A stretch of 38,640 nt of DNA from Pseudomonadota bacterium (lineage in GTDB: Bacteria; Desulfobacterota; Desulfobacteria; Desulfobacterales; RPRI01): NCBI GenBank assembly GCA_018817425.1, contig JAHITX010000138.1, positions 1-38,640 on the forward strand. The letters run 5' to 3'. Below are positions 1 to 7,287 of this stretch, piece by piece (the stretch's first letter is position 1; every line of letters begins with the position of its first letter). The notes under the pieces are model-generated. The model was not told where the DNA came from, did not search any database, and was given only the letters and a program-made list of their open reading frames with translations. A program made the position numbers and the translations under genes.

Positions 1-435
1 TCATCCGACGACATTGTCCCGGGAGATACGGTAACCTTCGCCCAGACAGCCAACTTCACGGACAAAAACGTTGGGACAGACAAAACCATCAACATTGCAG
101 ACATCACATTAGGCGGATCCGACGGCAGCAACTATGCCCTGACCGAAACCACTGACACCGCTGCGGCAGACATCACAGCCAGGGCCGTTACCGCCGCCTA
201 TGCCGGTACGAACAAGGTCTATGACGCCACAACAACGGCAATAGTTACAGGTTCATCCGACGACATTGTCCCGGGAGATACGGTAACCTTCGCCCAGACA
301 GCCGACTTCACGGACAAAAACGTTGGGACAGGCAAAACGATCAACATTGCAGACATCACATTAGGCGGATCCGACGGCAGCAACTATGCCCTGACCGAAA
401 CCACCGACACCGCTACGGCAGACATCACAAAGGCG
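1..435 (+). repeat. 252-bp tandem repeat inside the YDG-repeat gene
   Basis: The sequence starting at base 1 recurs at base 253. The first about 180 bases of the two copies differ at only about five positions. The period is 252 bp, or 84 codons, so the frame is preserved. Such near identity at the DNA level suggests recent duplication or gene conversion between units. The array probably continues upstream of the window. Confidence 0.85.
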
Positions 436-636
436 GCCATTTTCTCAACCGCCAACAACGATAACAAGACCGCTGCATTAAATAGCACCTTTGGCATATT
501 GAACGCTACACAACAGAGTCAGGGAGATATTAGAAAGAGATACAATTTATGGTTATTGGACATAGGCACAGGCAGCAACTCCCTGGCAAATTTCATGAAC
601 ACCATCCTGGTGGCACCCCAAGCAGAGTTGGAATGA
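1..636 (+). CDS. 3' end of a YDG-repeat surface/adhesin-like protein (5' partial)
   Basis: The reading frame is open from the first base to a TGA at 634-636, so the start lies outside the window. It encodes two copies of an 84-residue unit with the hallmarks of YDG domains: VYDATTTA, PGDTVTF, DKNVGT, GSNYALT and ADIT. YDG domains are beta-sandwich repeats found in very large secreted or cell-surface proteins of Gram-negative bacteria. After the last repeat, about 70 residues do not look like YDG, and no autotransporter or sorting domain is visible. The stretch is clearly more GC-rich than the neighbouring genes. The coding sequence runs directly into a broken HD-GYP fragment in another frame, so the natural C-terminus may be lost and the last residues may be a fusion artefact. 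The repeat assignment is firm; the cellular role is inferred. Confidence 0.7.
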   Translation, partial: SSDDIVPGDTVTFAQTANFTDKNVGTDKTINIADITLGGSDGSNYALTETTDTAAADITARAVTAAYAGTNKVYDATTTAIVTGSSDDIVPGDTVTFAQTADFTDKNVGTGKTINIADITLGGSDGSNYALTETTDTATADITKAAIFSTANNDNKTAALNSTFGILNATQQSQGDIRKRYNLWLLDIGTGSNSLANFMNTILVAPQAELE

Positions 637-671
637 ATGTTCCAATATGTTTTGTTCCCCGAAGAGCAGTT

Positions 672-890
672 TATCCAAGCGGGCTTAAAGGAAACAATAT
701 ACTGCTTGATGCACGAATTCTTGCTGTGGCGGATGTTGTAGAGGCTATTTCATCCCACCGTCCTTACCGCCCTGCTTTGGGAATTGATAAGGCCCTGGAG
801 GAAATTTCAGAAAATAAAGGCATCCTCTATGATCCGGCAGCTGTTGATGCCTGTCTGAAACTTTTTAATGAGAATGGCTATATTATATAA
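672..890 (+). pseudogene. C-terminal remnant of an HD-GYP phosphohydrolase
   Basis: In frame 3, from about base 672, the translation reads YPSGLKG, then LLDARILAVADVVEA, SHRPYRPALG, ALEEIS and YDPAAVDACL. This is the characteristic last third of an HD-GYP domain (cyclic-di-GMP phosphodiesterase type). The N-terminal HD catalytic residues and the HDxxGYP motif before it are missing. The codons upstream in this frame (from 549) do not resemble the family and overlap the tail of the YDG-repeat gene. No ribosome binding site precedes it. It is read as a decayed fragment left by a deletion or rearrangement rather than a functional gene. Confidence 0.65.
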
Positions 891-904
891 GAGTTTGGAT
901 AACA

Positions 905-932
905 AAAGGCCGCCCTAAAAAGAGCGGCCTTT
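905..932. terminator. Bidirectional rho-independent terminator
   Basis: AAAGGCCGC at 905-913 pairs with GCGGCCTTT at 924-932 across a 10-base loop. A/T-rich flanks supply T-runs on both strands. It sits between the plus-strand HD-GYP remnant and the 3' end of the minus-strand thiolase, so it serves convergent transcription. Confidence 0.8.
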
Positions 933-965
933 ATTATTTATAAAAATACTATTTACAATATATGA

Positions 966-2144
966 CTAATCACATAACTCAAACAAAGCCGCAGCTCCCA
1001 TACCGCCGCCGACGCACATTGATTCTACTCCATATTTAACGCCTTTTTCCCTCATGTTTGACAAAAGAGTCGCGGTCAGCTTGGCACCGGTAGCTCCAAG
1101 AGGATGACCAAGAGCAATTGCACCGCCATGGATGTTTACTTTAGCCATGTCAATTCCTAGTTCCTGAATGCAGTACAGGGCCTGTGAAGCAAATGCTTCG
1201 TTTATTTCAAACAACCCTATTTCTTTTAAATCAACTCCTGCAATTTTTAATAGTTTTGGAATTGCATATTTTGGCCCTACGCCCATCTCATCGGCACGAC
1301 AGCCGACCGTGGTATAGCATTTTACTTTTGCGAGTGGCTTTATACCTAATTCTTTTACTTTATCTTCACTCATTATAATTGCGGCTCCGGCTGCATCGGT
1401 TGTCTGTGAAGAGTTTCCGGCAGTAACAGTACCGCCCACAGAAAAAACAGCCCTTAATTTGCCCAGACCTTCTACAGTTGTTTGAGGCCGGATTCCATCA
1501 TCATAATCGATTATAAAAGTCTCTTTTATAAAAGTTCCGTCCTTTTGCATAACATATTTTATTGCAGGTGTTGGCACTATCTCTTTAAAAAGCTTCTTGT
1601 TTAATGCTTCTGTAGCCTTCATATGGGAATTAAACGCAAATTCATCCTGGGCCTGGCGGGAAATATTATAACGGGTTGCCACTGTTTCTGCTGTATTTCC
1701 CATATTGCCCCAAAGAGCGGCATGTGTTTTTGCATATTCCGGGTGCGGTCTTGGAAGATTTCCTGCCATAGGAACCATGGTCATAGATTCCACACCGCCT
1801 GCAATAACGATTTCAGACCATCCTGCCCTTACCCTTAAGGTGGCGCCAGCTATGGCCTCAAGCCCTGAAGAGCATAAACGGTTAATTGTAAATCCTGATG
1901 TTTCATCGGGGAAGCCGGCTATCTGTGCGCCAACACGACCGATATTAAGCCCTTGTTCGGCTTCAGGAAAAGCACAACCAATCGCAAAATCCTCAACATC
2001 TTTCTTTTCAATATTGGGTGTTCTTTCAACAGCTGCACTAACAATAAAAGACAGGAGATCTTCCGGTCTTGTATCCTTAAAAGTCCCTCTTGCGCTTTTG
2101 CAGCCTGGGGTTCTTACTGCTGTTACTATATATGCATCTCTCAT
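966..2144 (-). CDS. fadA: Acetyl-CoA acyltransferase (thiolase), FadA type
   Basis: The product of 392 residues is a full-length thiolase that splits 3-ketoacyl-CoA with CoA to acetyl-CoA and a shortened acyl-CoA. The nucleophilic Cys91 lies in NRLCSSG. The NEAFA motif, His347 in the GHPLG motif and Cys377 in CVGGGMG complete the active site. The start is supported by GGGAGG about eight bases upstream. It lies 35 bp downstream of the FadN-like gene on the same strand, so the two probably form a two-gene beta-oxidation operon as in fadNA arrangements. Nothing in the sequence shows chain-length preference. It is separate from, and transcribed away from, the large aromatic-type cluster. Confidence 0.93.
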   Translation of the reverse strand: MRDAYIVTAVRTPGCKSARGTFKDTRPEDLLSFIVSAAVERTPNIEKKDVEDFAIGCAFPEAEQGLNIGRVGAQIAGFPDETSGFTINRLCSSGLEAIAGATLRVRAGWSEIVIAGGVESMTMVPMAGNLPRPHPEYAKTHAALWGNMGNTAETVATRYNISRQAQDEFAFNSHMKATEALNKKLFKEIVPTPAIKYVMQKDGTFIKETFIIDYDDGIRPQTTVEGLGKLRAVFSVGGTVTAGNSSQTTDAAGAAIIMSEDKVKELGIKPLAKVKCYTTVGCRADEMGVGPKYAIPKLLKIAGVDLKEIGLFEINEAFASQALYCIQELGIDMAKVNIHGGAIALGHPLGATGAKLTATLLSNMREKGVKYGVESMCVGGGMGAAALFELCD

Positions 2145-2179
2145 TTAGTTTTCCTCCCTGAGATTAAGATATTCAATTA

Positions 2180-4573
2180 TTAGTTTCTAAGAGGCTTGCC
2201 TGTCGACAACATATGATCGATTCTTGCCACTGTTTTTTCTTCATGCAGAAAATCAATAAAGGCCTGTCTTTCAAGCTTTAAAATTATTTCTTCATCAATT
2301 TGGCTGTTTGATCTTACATCTCCGCCGCTTATTACAATACCGATTCTTTTTGCCAGAAAGGCATCATACTCGCTGACATATTTTCCATTGAACATGTTTA
2401 ACATTTCAACATTAACCATGCCCTGGGCTGCATCACCGAATACTAAGAGCTTTCTTTTAACAGGAGGAGCATAACCTTCATCAAGCATCTTTAAAACTTC
2501 TTTTTTCGCTTCGCCGATAAGATAATCACGGTTAAATACTATCCTGTCATTTGGCCCGAGAAATCCTATAGATCTTGCATCAGCAGCAGAACTTGAAACC
2601 TTTGCTGATGAAATCGCCATAAAAGCAGGAATAAAATATTTAGCCAGATCGATTCCTCTTATACTTGCTTCGGGAATTGTTGATACAAATTTTTTCCAGA
2701 GATTCAAACATCCGCCACCGGAAGGAATTAATCCGACTCCTATTTCAACAAGCCCCATATAAAGCTCGGAATGGACAACCATCCTGTCTGCTCCAAGGCA
2801 TACTTCGCAACCACCGCCAAGAGTTAAACCATATGGCGCTGCAACTACAGGAAAAGAAGAATATCTTTCTCTCTGGACCGCCTGCTGAATCCTTTCCAGC
2901 ATAGCATCAATTTCATCAAATTTCTTTTCCTTGGTCAGTGCTCCAACCGGAACCAGATCGGCTCCTGCCGAAAATACTCCGGATTGATTGCCGATAACAA
3001 GACCTGCACCATTCTGATCTACATAATCAAGAGATTCATTGATGAAATCTATAACCTCGTTATTTAATGCATTCATCTTGGTATGAAATTCACAGCAGAA
3101 AACGCCATCACCCAGATCTACAATAGATGCTGATTTGCTGTCTTTTACAATCTTGTTATTTGCTTTAAGCCCTGCAAGAGAAATAATATTGCTGCTTACA
3201 ACATATTCAACATAAGCTTTGGTGTTAAAATCATAATAGGATATTTTGCCGTTTTCGGTTTTATAAAATGATGTTATTCCTGATGCCAGCATGTTTTTCA
3301 CATTTTCAGGAACTTTCAAGCCATCTTTTTCCATCATTTCAACTGATTTTTGAACACCAATGGCATCCCATGTTTCAAAGGGACCCATTTCATAATTGTA
3401 GCCCCATTTCATTGAGTTATCTATTTCAATTATAGTATCCGATATTTCCGGAATTCTTGTTGCTGCATATATCAGTCCGTTTGCAATTACTTTCCATACA
3501 TACTTTGCACCCTTATCATCAGCATAAACAATTGCTTTTAATTTATCGGAAAGTGTTCTTGCTTTTTTTGCTTCTCCAAGGCAGGCAAAATCAGGTTTTC
3601 CAAATTCTTCATATTCTAATGTTGCGGGGTTTATCACCTTTTTAAGTTTCTTTTTGTCAGGCGTTTTTTCAGTCTTATAAAAACCCGCCTTAGTTTTATT
3701 TCCAAGGAGCTTTTTATCAATCATTTTATTAATGAAATCAGGAATAACAAAGGTATCCCTTTCTTCATCATTTACAACAAGCTCATAGGTGTTTTTTGAA
3801 ACATGCCCCACCGTATCAAGGCCTATCATATCGGAAGTCTTGAATATCGCTGTAGACGGTCTGCCTATGGCAGGCCCAAGGAGAGCATCCACCTCATGAA
3901 TCTTAAGACCTTCTTCCATCATAAGCTGCATGGATTTGATCATAGTCTGGACACCTATTCTGTTTCCAATAAAATTCGGGGTATCCTTTGCTATTACAAT
4001 TCCTTTACCAAGGATTTTTTCCCCGAAATCAGACATGAAGCTAAGCACTTCCGGAAGTGTTTCAGCCCCCGGTATAATTTCCAGAAGCTTCATATATCTT
4101 ACCGGATTGAAAAAATGTATCCCCATAAAATGTTTTTTAAAATCATCGCTGAGTCCTTCCGACATTGATTTTAAAGGAATACCGGAAGTATTTGAGGAAA
4201 CAATGGAGCCTTGTTTTCTGACTTTTTCAATTTTTGTGAAAAGATCGCGTTTAATTTTAAGATTTTCAAGAACTACTTCAACGATCCAATCACATGATGC
4301 AAGCTTGTCAAAATCGTCCTCAAGATTTCCTATTGAGATCAGATCGGCATCTTTTTTATGCATAAGTTGTGGTGGTCTTGATTTTATAATGGAATCCAAA
4401 CCGGCCTTTACTATTTTATTTCTTTCCTTAGGGTCTTTTTTCTGCTCATCTGTCAAATCGAACGGAACAATATCCAGCAACAGTGTCTTGATACCTGCAC
4501 TGGCGATAAGTGCTGCTATTCCTCCACCCATAACACCGGAGCCGATAACAGCGGCAGTTCTTATTTTTCTCAT
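2180..4573 (-). CDS. fadN: FadN-like 3-hydroxyacyl-CoA dehydrogenase / enoyl-CoA hydratase fusion
   Basis: This bifunctional beta-oxidation enzyme has 797 residues. The N-terminal NAD-binding dehydrogenase begins with GSGVMGGGIA and carries the catalytic HFFNP motif and the NFIGNR motif, with both active-site Asn residues present. The C-terminal crotonase domain (about residues 490-700) has GGGCEV and VEIGVGLIP, which keep both hydratase Glu residues. The order dehydrogenase then hydratase is that of FadN, not FadB/FadJ. I chose the ATG at 4573 because AGGAGG lies just upstream; the longer frame, starting 15 codons earlier, has no ribosome binding site. It sits 35 bp ahead of fadA. A candidate promoter lies near 4773-4801. 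The dehydrogenase serves as an internal reference for the unusual paralogue at 24845. Confidence 0.93.
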   Translation of the reverse strand: MRKIRTAAVIGSGVMGGGIAALIASAGIKTLLLDIVPFDLTDEQKKDPKERNKIVKAGLDSIIKSRPPQLMHKKDADLISIGNLEDDFDKLASCDWIVEVVLENLKIKRDLFTKIEKVRKQGSIVSSNTSGIPLKSMSEGLSDDFKKHFMGIHFFNPVRYMKLLEIIPGAETLPEVLSFMSDFGEKILGKGIVIAKDTPNFIGNRIGVQTMIKSMQLMMEEGLKIHEVDALLGPAIGRPSTAIFKTSDMIGLDTVGHVSKNTYELVVNDEERDTFVIPDFINKMIDKKLLGNKTKAGFYKTEKTPDKKKLKKVINPATLEYEEFGKPDFACLGEAKKARTLSDKLKAIVYADDKGAKYVWKVIANGLIYAATRIPEISDTIIEIDNSMKWGYNYEMGPFETWDAIGVQKSVEMMEKDGLKVPENVKNMLASGITSFYKTENGKISYYDFNTKAYVEYVVSSNIISLAGLKANNKIVKDSKSASIVDLGDGVFCCEFHTKMNALNNEVIDFINESLDYVDQNGAGLVIGNQSGVFSAGADLVPVGALTKEKKFDEIDAMLERIQQAVQRERYSSFPVVAAPYGLTLGGGCEVCLGADRMVVHSELYMGLVEIGVGLIPSGGGCLNLWKKFVSTIPEASIRGIDLAKYFIPAFMAISSAKVSSSAADARSIGFLGPNDRIVFNRDYLIGEAKKEVLKMLDEGYAPPVKRKLLVFGDAAQGMVNVEMLNMFNGKYVSEYDAFLAKRIGIVISGGDVRSNSQIDEEIILKLERQAFIDFLHEEKTVARIDHMLSTGKPLRN

Positions 4574-4772
4574 AATTACCTCCTGAAATAATGTTGATGA
4601 AACCGTAAAAAACCTCACATCGTCATACCGGTAAAAGCCGCCATCCGAAGCATATTAATTTAACCGGATGCCCCCGGCTCACAACATGCCGGAACACGCT
4701 TCTCAAGTCCGACATGACAAAACAGGATTTTATTGACTTTTTACGGCATTATAATTGTTATAGTGCCCGATT

Positions 4773-4801
4773 ATTTAACAGACGATTAATCTTTATGTCA
4801 A
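4773..4801 (-). promoter_or_regulatory. Candidate sigma-70 promoter of fadNA
   Basis: On the minus strand a perfect TTGACA (4801-4796) is followed after 17 bases by TTAAAT (4778-4773), a 4/6 match to the -10 box. It lies about 200 bp upstream of the FadN start and points toward it. The rest of 4574-5165 is AT-rich and shows no convincing gene. Confidence 0.35.
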
Positions 4802-5165
4802 GTTCATAAAAAAACTATATTTTCCCTTTAAATCCCATTAAATTACTATGAATTTGTGGAATTAACCGAATGTTTAAGATTTCCGGAAGCTTTAATGTTT
4901 CAACTTACAAATCAGGAATTTATAAACTTGGATTCATATTTTAATCAATCAGTAATCATATAAATTAATTTGAAAATCTATATAATCTTTTGAACAGATA
5001 TTTTGCAATAATATTTGGATTTCCTGCGAAAGAGATGGTGATTTTATAAACGCTCTAATGTTCTACCCTGGTTGGGGGCCGTCTGCTTAGAATCCAATAA
5101 CTCTCTTTTTTGACGGCAGCTTCGGGCCCATCAGTTGCTTGATCAGTTCTGTCGCAACAATAATT

Positions 5166-6374
5166 TTATTCCTGAGAAAGCGATCCCATGAAAAGTTGTT
5201 TTGCAAGCGTATCAAATTGTTTCAGGTTGTCTCCTTCAAGCTCTTGCACCACCTTTTCCAAAAACTCGGGTATGTTTATTTGCTGAGGACATTTTTCCAG
5301 GCATTCATCGCACTGCACGCATTGGGAAGCATAACCCGGGTTTCCGGTAGCAATACCGCAATTTCTCACAGCATATAAAAATGGGGCTTCATCCGCATTT
5401 CCAAACATATGTAAGTCATTATAGGTTTCAAAACATATGGGAATCGAAACATCGGAAGGGCAGGGCAGACAATAACCGCATCCGGTACAGTTGATTTTCA
5501 TGATGTCCACATAAGTGTGGGCTGCTTTATCAATAAGGTTCAATTCATCTTTTGTAAGAAAGTTTGGCAGCGCTGTATCAGCAATTGCGAGATTTTCTTC
5601 TATGTGAGATTCTTCGTTCATTCCTGAAAGTACTACCGTAACTTCCGGATGGTTCCACACCCAGCGAAGCGCCCATTCCACAGGAGTTCTTTGCTGTTTT
5701 GCCTTTTGCCATATGGCGGCTATTTCGGGAGGCGGGACAGGCCTGCCCAGGTTTCCTCCCCGCAAAGGTTCCATAATGATGACTCCCAGATCTTTTGCCG
5801 CTGCATACATAAGCCCCTGCTTTCCTGCCTGATTATTTTCATCAAGGTAGTTATACTGAATCTGGCAGAATTCCCAGGGGTGGGCATCCACAATCCGTTT
5901 GAAATCATCCAGTATTCCATGAAATGAGAATCCGGCGTTTACAATCCGTCCATCCTTTTTTGCCTTGTCCAAAAAATCTAAAACATTTAACGCATTGAGT
6001 GAATCCCAGAGATATCCGTTCAGACCATGAAGCAGGTAATAGTCAATCCGGTTGGTATTCAGCTTTTTGAGCTGGGCATCAAGATACAGGTCCATATCCT
6101 GCCTTGATTTGATGAGCCATGATGGAAGTTTTGTGGCAAGTTTTACTTTATCCCGGTAACCGCCTGAAAGAGCTCGTCCTAAAAAAGGTTCGCTTTCTCC
6201 CCCATGATATGGCCAGGCCGTGTCAACATAATTTACTCCTGAATCAATAGCATGACGTATCTGGTTTATAGCACGTTCTTCATCTATCTTTCCGTTTTTT
6301 TGAGGAAGGCGCATTGCCCCGAATCCCAATATTGAAAGTTTGTCGCCGTTCTTTTTTACGGTTCTGTAAAGCAT
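5166..6374 (-). CDS. Aldo/keto reductase with C-terminal 2[4Fe-4S] ferredoxin domain
   Basis: The product has 402 residues. Residues about 1-290 form an aldo/keto reductase barrel with the usual tetrad signatures: DTAWPYH (Asp, Tyr), ATKLP (Lys) and LLHGL (His). The C-terminal part contains two clusters of cysteines, CTGCGYCLPCP and CVQCDECLEKCP, typical of bacterial ferredoxin domains. This architecture is common in anaerobes and probably couples carbonyl reduction or oxidation to a low-potential carrier; the substrate is unknown. A GTG lies two codons upstream, but AAAGGAA abuts it, so the ATG at 6374 is better spaced. It is a cytoplasmic protein with no signal peptide. The next gene upstream, on the same strand, is 29 bp away. 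Confidence 0.88.
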   Translation of the reverse strand: MLYRTVKKNGDKLSILGFGAMRLPQKNGKIDEERAINQIRHAIDSGVNYVDTAWPYHGGESEPFLGRALSGGYRDKVKLATKLPSWLIKSRQDMDLYLDAQLKKLNTNRIDYYLLHGLNGYLWDSLNALNVLDFLDKAKKDGRIVNAGFSFHGILDDFKRIVDAHPWEFCQIQYNYLDENNQAGKQGLMYAAAKDLGVIIMEPLRGGNLGRPVPPPEIAAIWQKAKQQRTPVEWALRWVWNHPEVTVVLSGMNEESHIEENLAIADTALPNFLTKDELNLIDKAAHTYVDIMKINCTGCGYCLPCPSDVSIPICFETYNDLHMFGNADEAPFLYAVRNCGIATGNPGYASQCVQCDECLEKCPQQINIPEFLEKVVQELEGDNLKQFDTLAKQLFMGSLSQE

Positions 6375-6403
6375 TTTCACTTCCTTTCGTGTACTCTATT
6401 TTA

Positions 6404-7165
6404 CTAAAATTTTGCATTAATAATCGGCATAAACCGCATATAGCCTTTTTCTATATGATTTAGAATACCAACCTGTATTCCTCTCATGTTGATGCATTCG
6501 TTATAAAGTCCAACTTGAATACCCGTGACATTGTCTGAATAGTTGAAGGTTCCAATCTGAATGCCGGTTATGCTGCTGTTTTTGCCATTATTAAAATTAT
6601 AGAGTCCACCTATCTGGATTCCTTTAACTGTGGAGGCAACATTGCCAACCAGACCAATTTGAATACCTGTAGCATCGTTGGTAACGCCGTTTCCTAAACC
6701 GCCTATTTGTATTCCGTAAAGATGATCGGTAGTATTACCAAGACATGCTATCTGTATACCTATCCCCATAAAGTCACCGGGATCTCCAGCGGCATTATTC
6801 ATTATTCCGGCAATCTGTATGCCAGTAAAATTATGGGAACTGTTAACGCCCAGTCCGAGATCAATTCCGGACACATCGGCATTCCTGCCATAGACCAAAT
6901 TTAGGCGTAATCCAACTATATCCTTGTCCTCATTAAATAGTTGCAGTGGATTAAAAACGGAAAACTGAAAAGGCGACCATCCGTTTTTTATAGCTTTTGG
7001 TGCCTCTGACGGACTTTGCCTGGTTTCCGCGCTTGCACTAAATGCAGACATAAATACTATTGCCACTATCAGTAAGGCTAAACGCTTTATCTTAATCTTC
7101 CAACATCCTGAGAAGAAGCTATGAGGAAAGTTAGGGTACAGGTATTGATATATTGACATAATCAT
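6404..7165 (-). CDS. Exported GIQIG-repeat protein (LA_2272-like surface repeat family)
   Basis: The product has 253 residues. After a long positively charged start comes a hydrophobic segment (about residues 28-45) ending in SASAE, consistent with a signal peptide. From about residue 110 to the C-terminus the protein is built of eight or so short units beginning with GIQI or GIQV and containing a conserved Asn about six residues later, spaced 14-21 residues apart. This pattern resembles the LA_2272 family of surface repeat proteins and suggests a solenoid or outer-membrane-associated beta fold. The start at 7165 has AAGGA upstream. No function is known. It sits between an antiporter gene and an aldo/keto reductase gene, neither of which explains it. 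Confidence 0.7.
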   Translation of the reverse strand: MIMSIYQYLYPNFPHSFFSGCWKIKIKRLALLIVAIVFMSAFSASAETRQSPSEAPKAIKNGWSPFQFSVFNPLQLFNEDKDIVGLRLNLVYGRNADVSGIDLGLGVNSSHNFTGIQIAGIMNNAAGDPGDFMGIGIQIACLGNTTDHLYGIQIGGLGNGVTNDATGIQIGLVGNVASTVKGIQIGGLYNFNNGKNSSITGIQIGTFNYSDNVTGIQVGLYNECINMRGIQVGILNHIEKGYMRFMPIINAKF

Positions 7166-7287
7166 TATTTTCCTTTGGTAGCATACGTCTTATTAAGAAC
7201 TCAAGAACTTAAAATGTGCCCACCCTTGCTCGTTCCGTTAAAAACCATTATTTCCATGGTAACCTTTCTTGTTTTTATATTGGCTCT

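Noticed and set aside
5095-5165. Minus-strand frame reading LIKQLMGPKLPSKK after the aldo/keto reductase stop
   Set aside because: About 25 codons only, no start and no family match. Too short to call a remnant.
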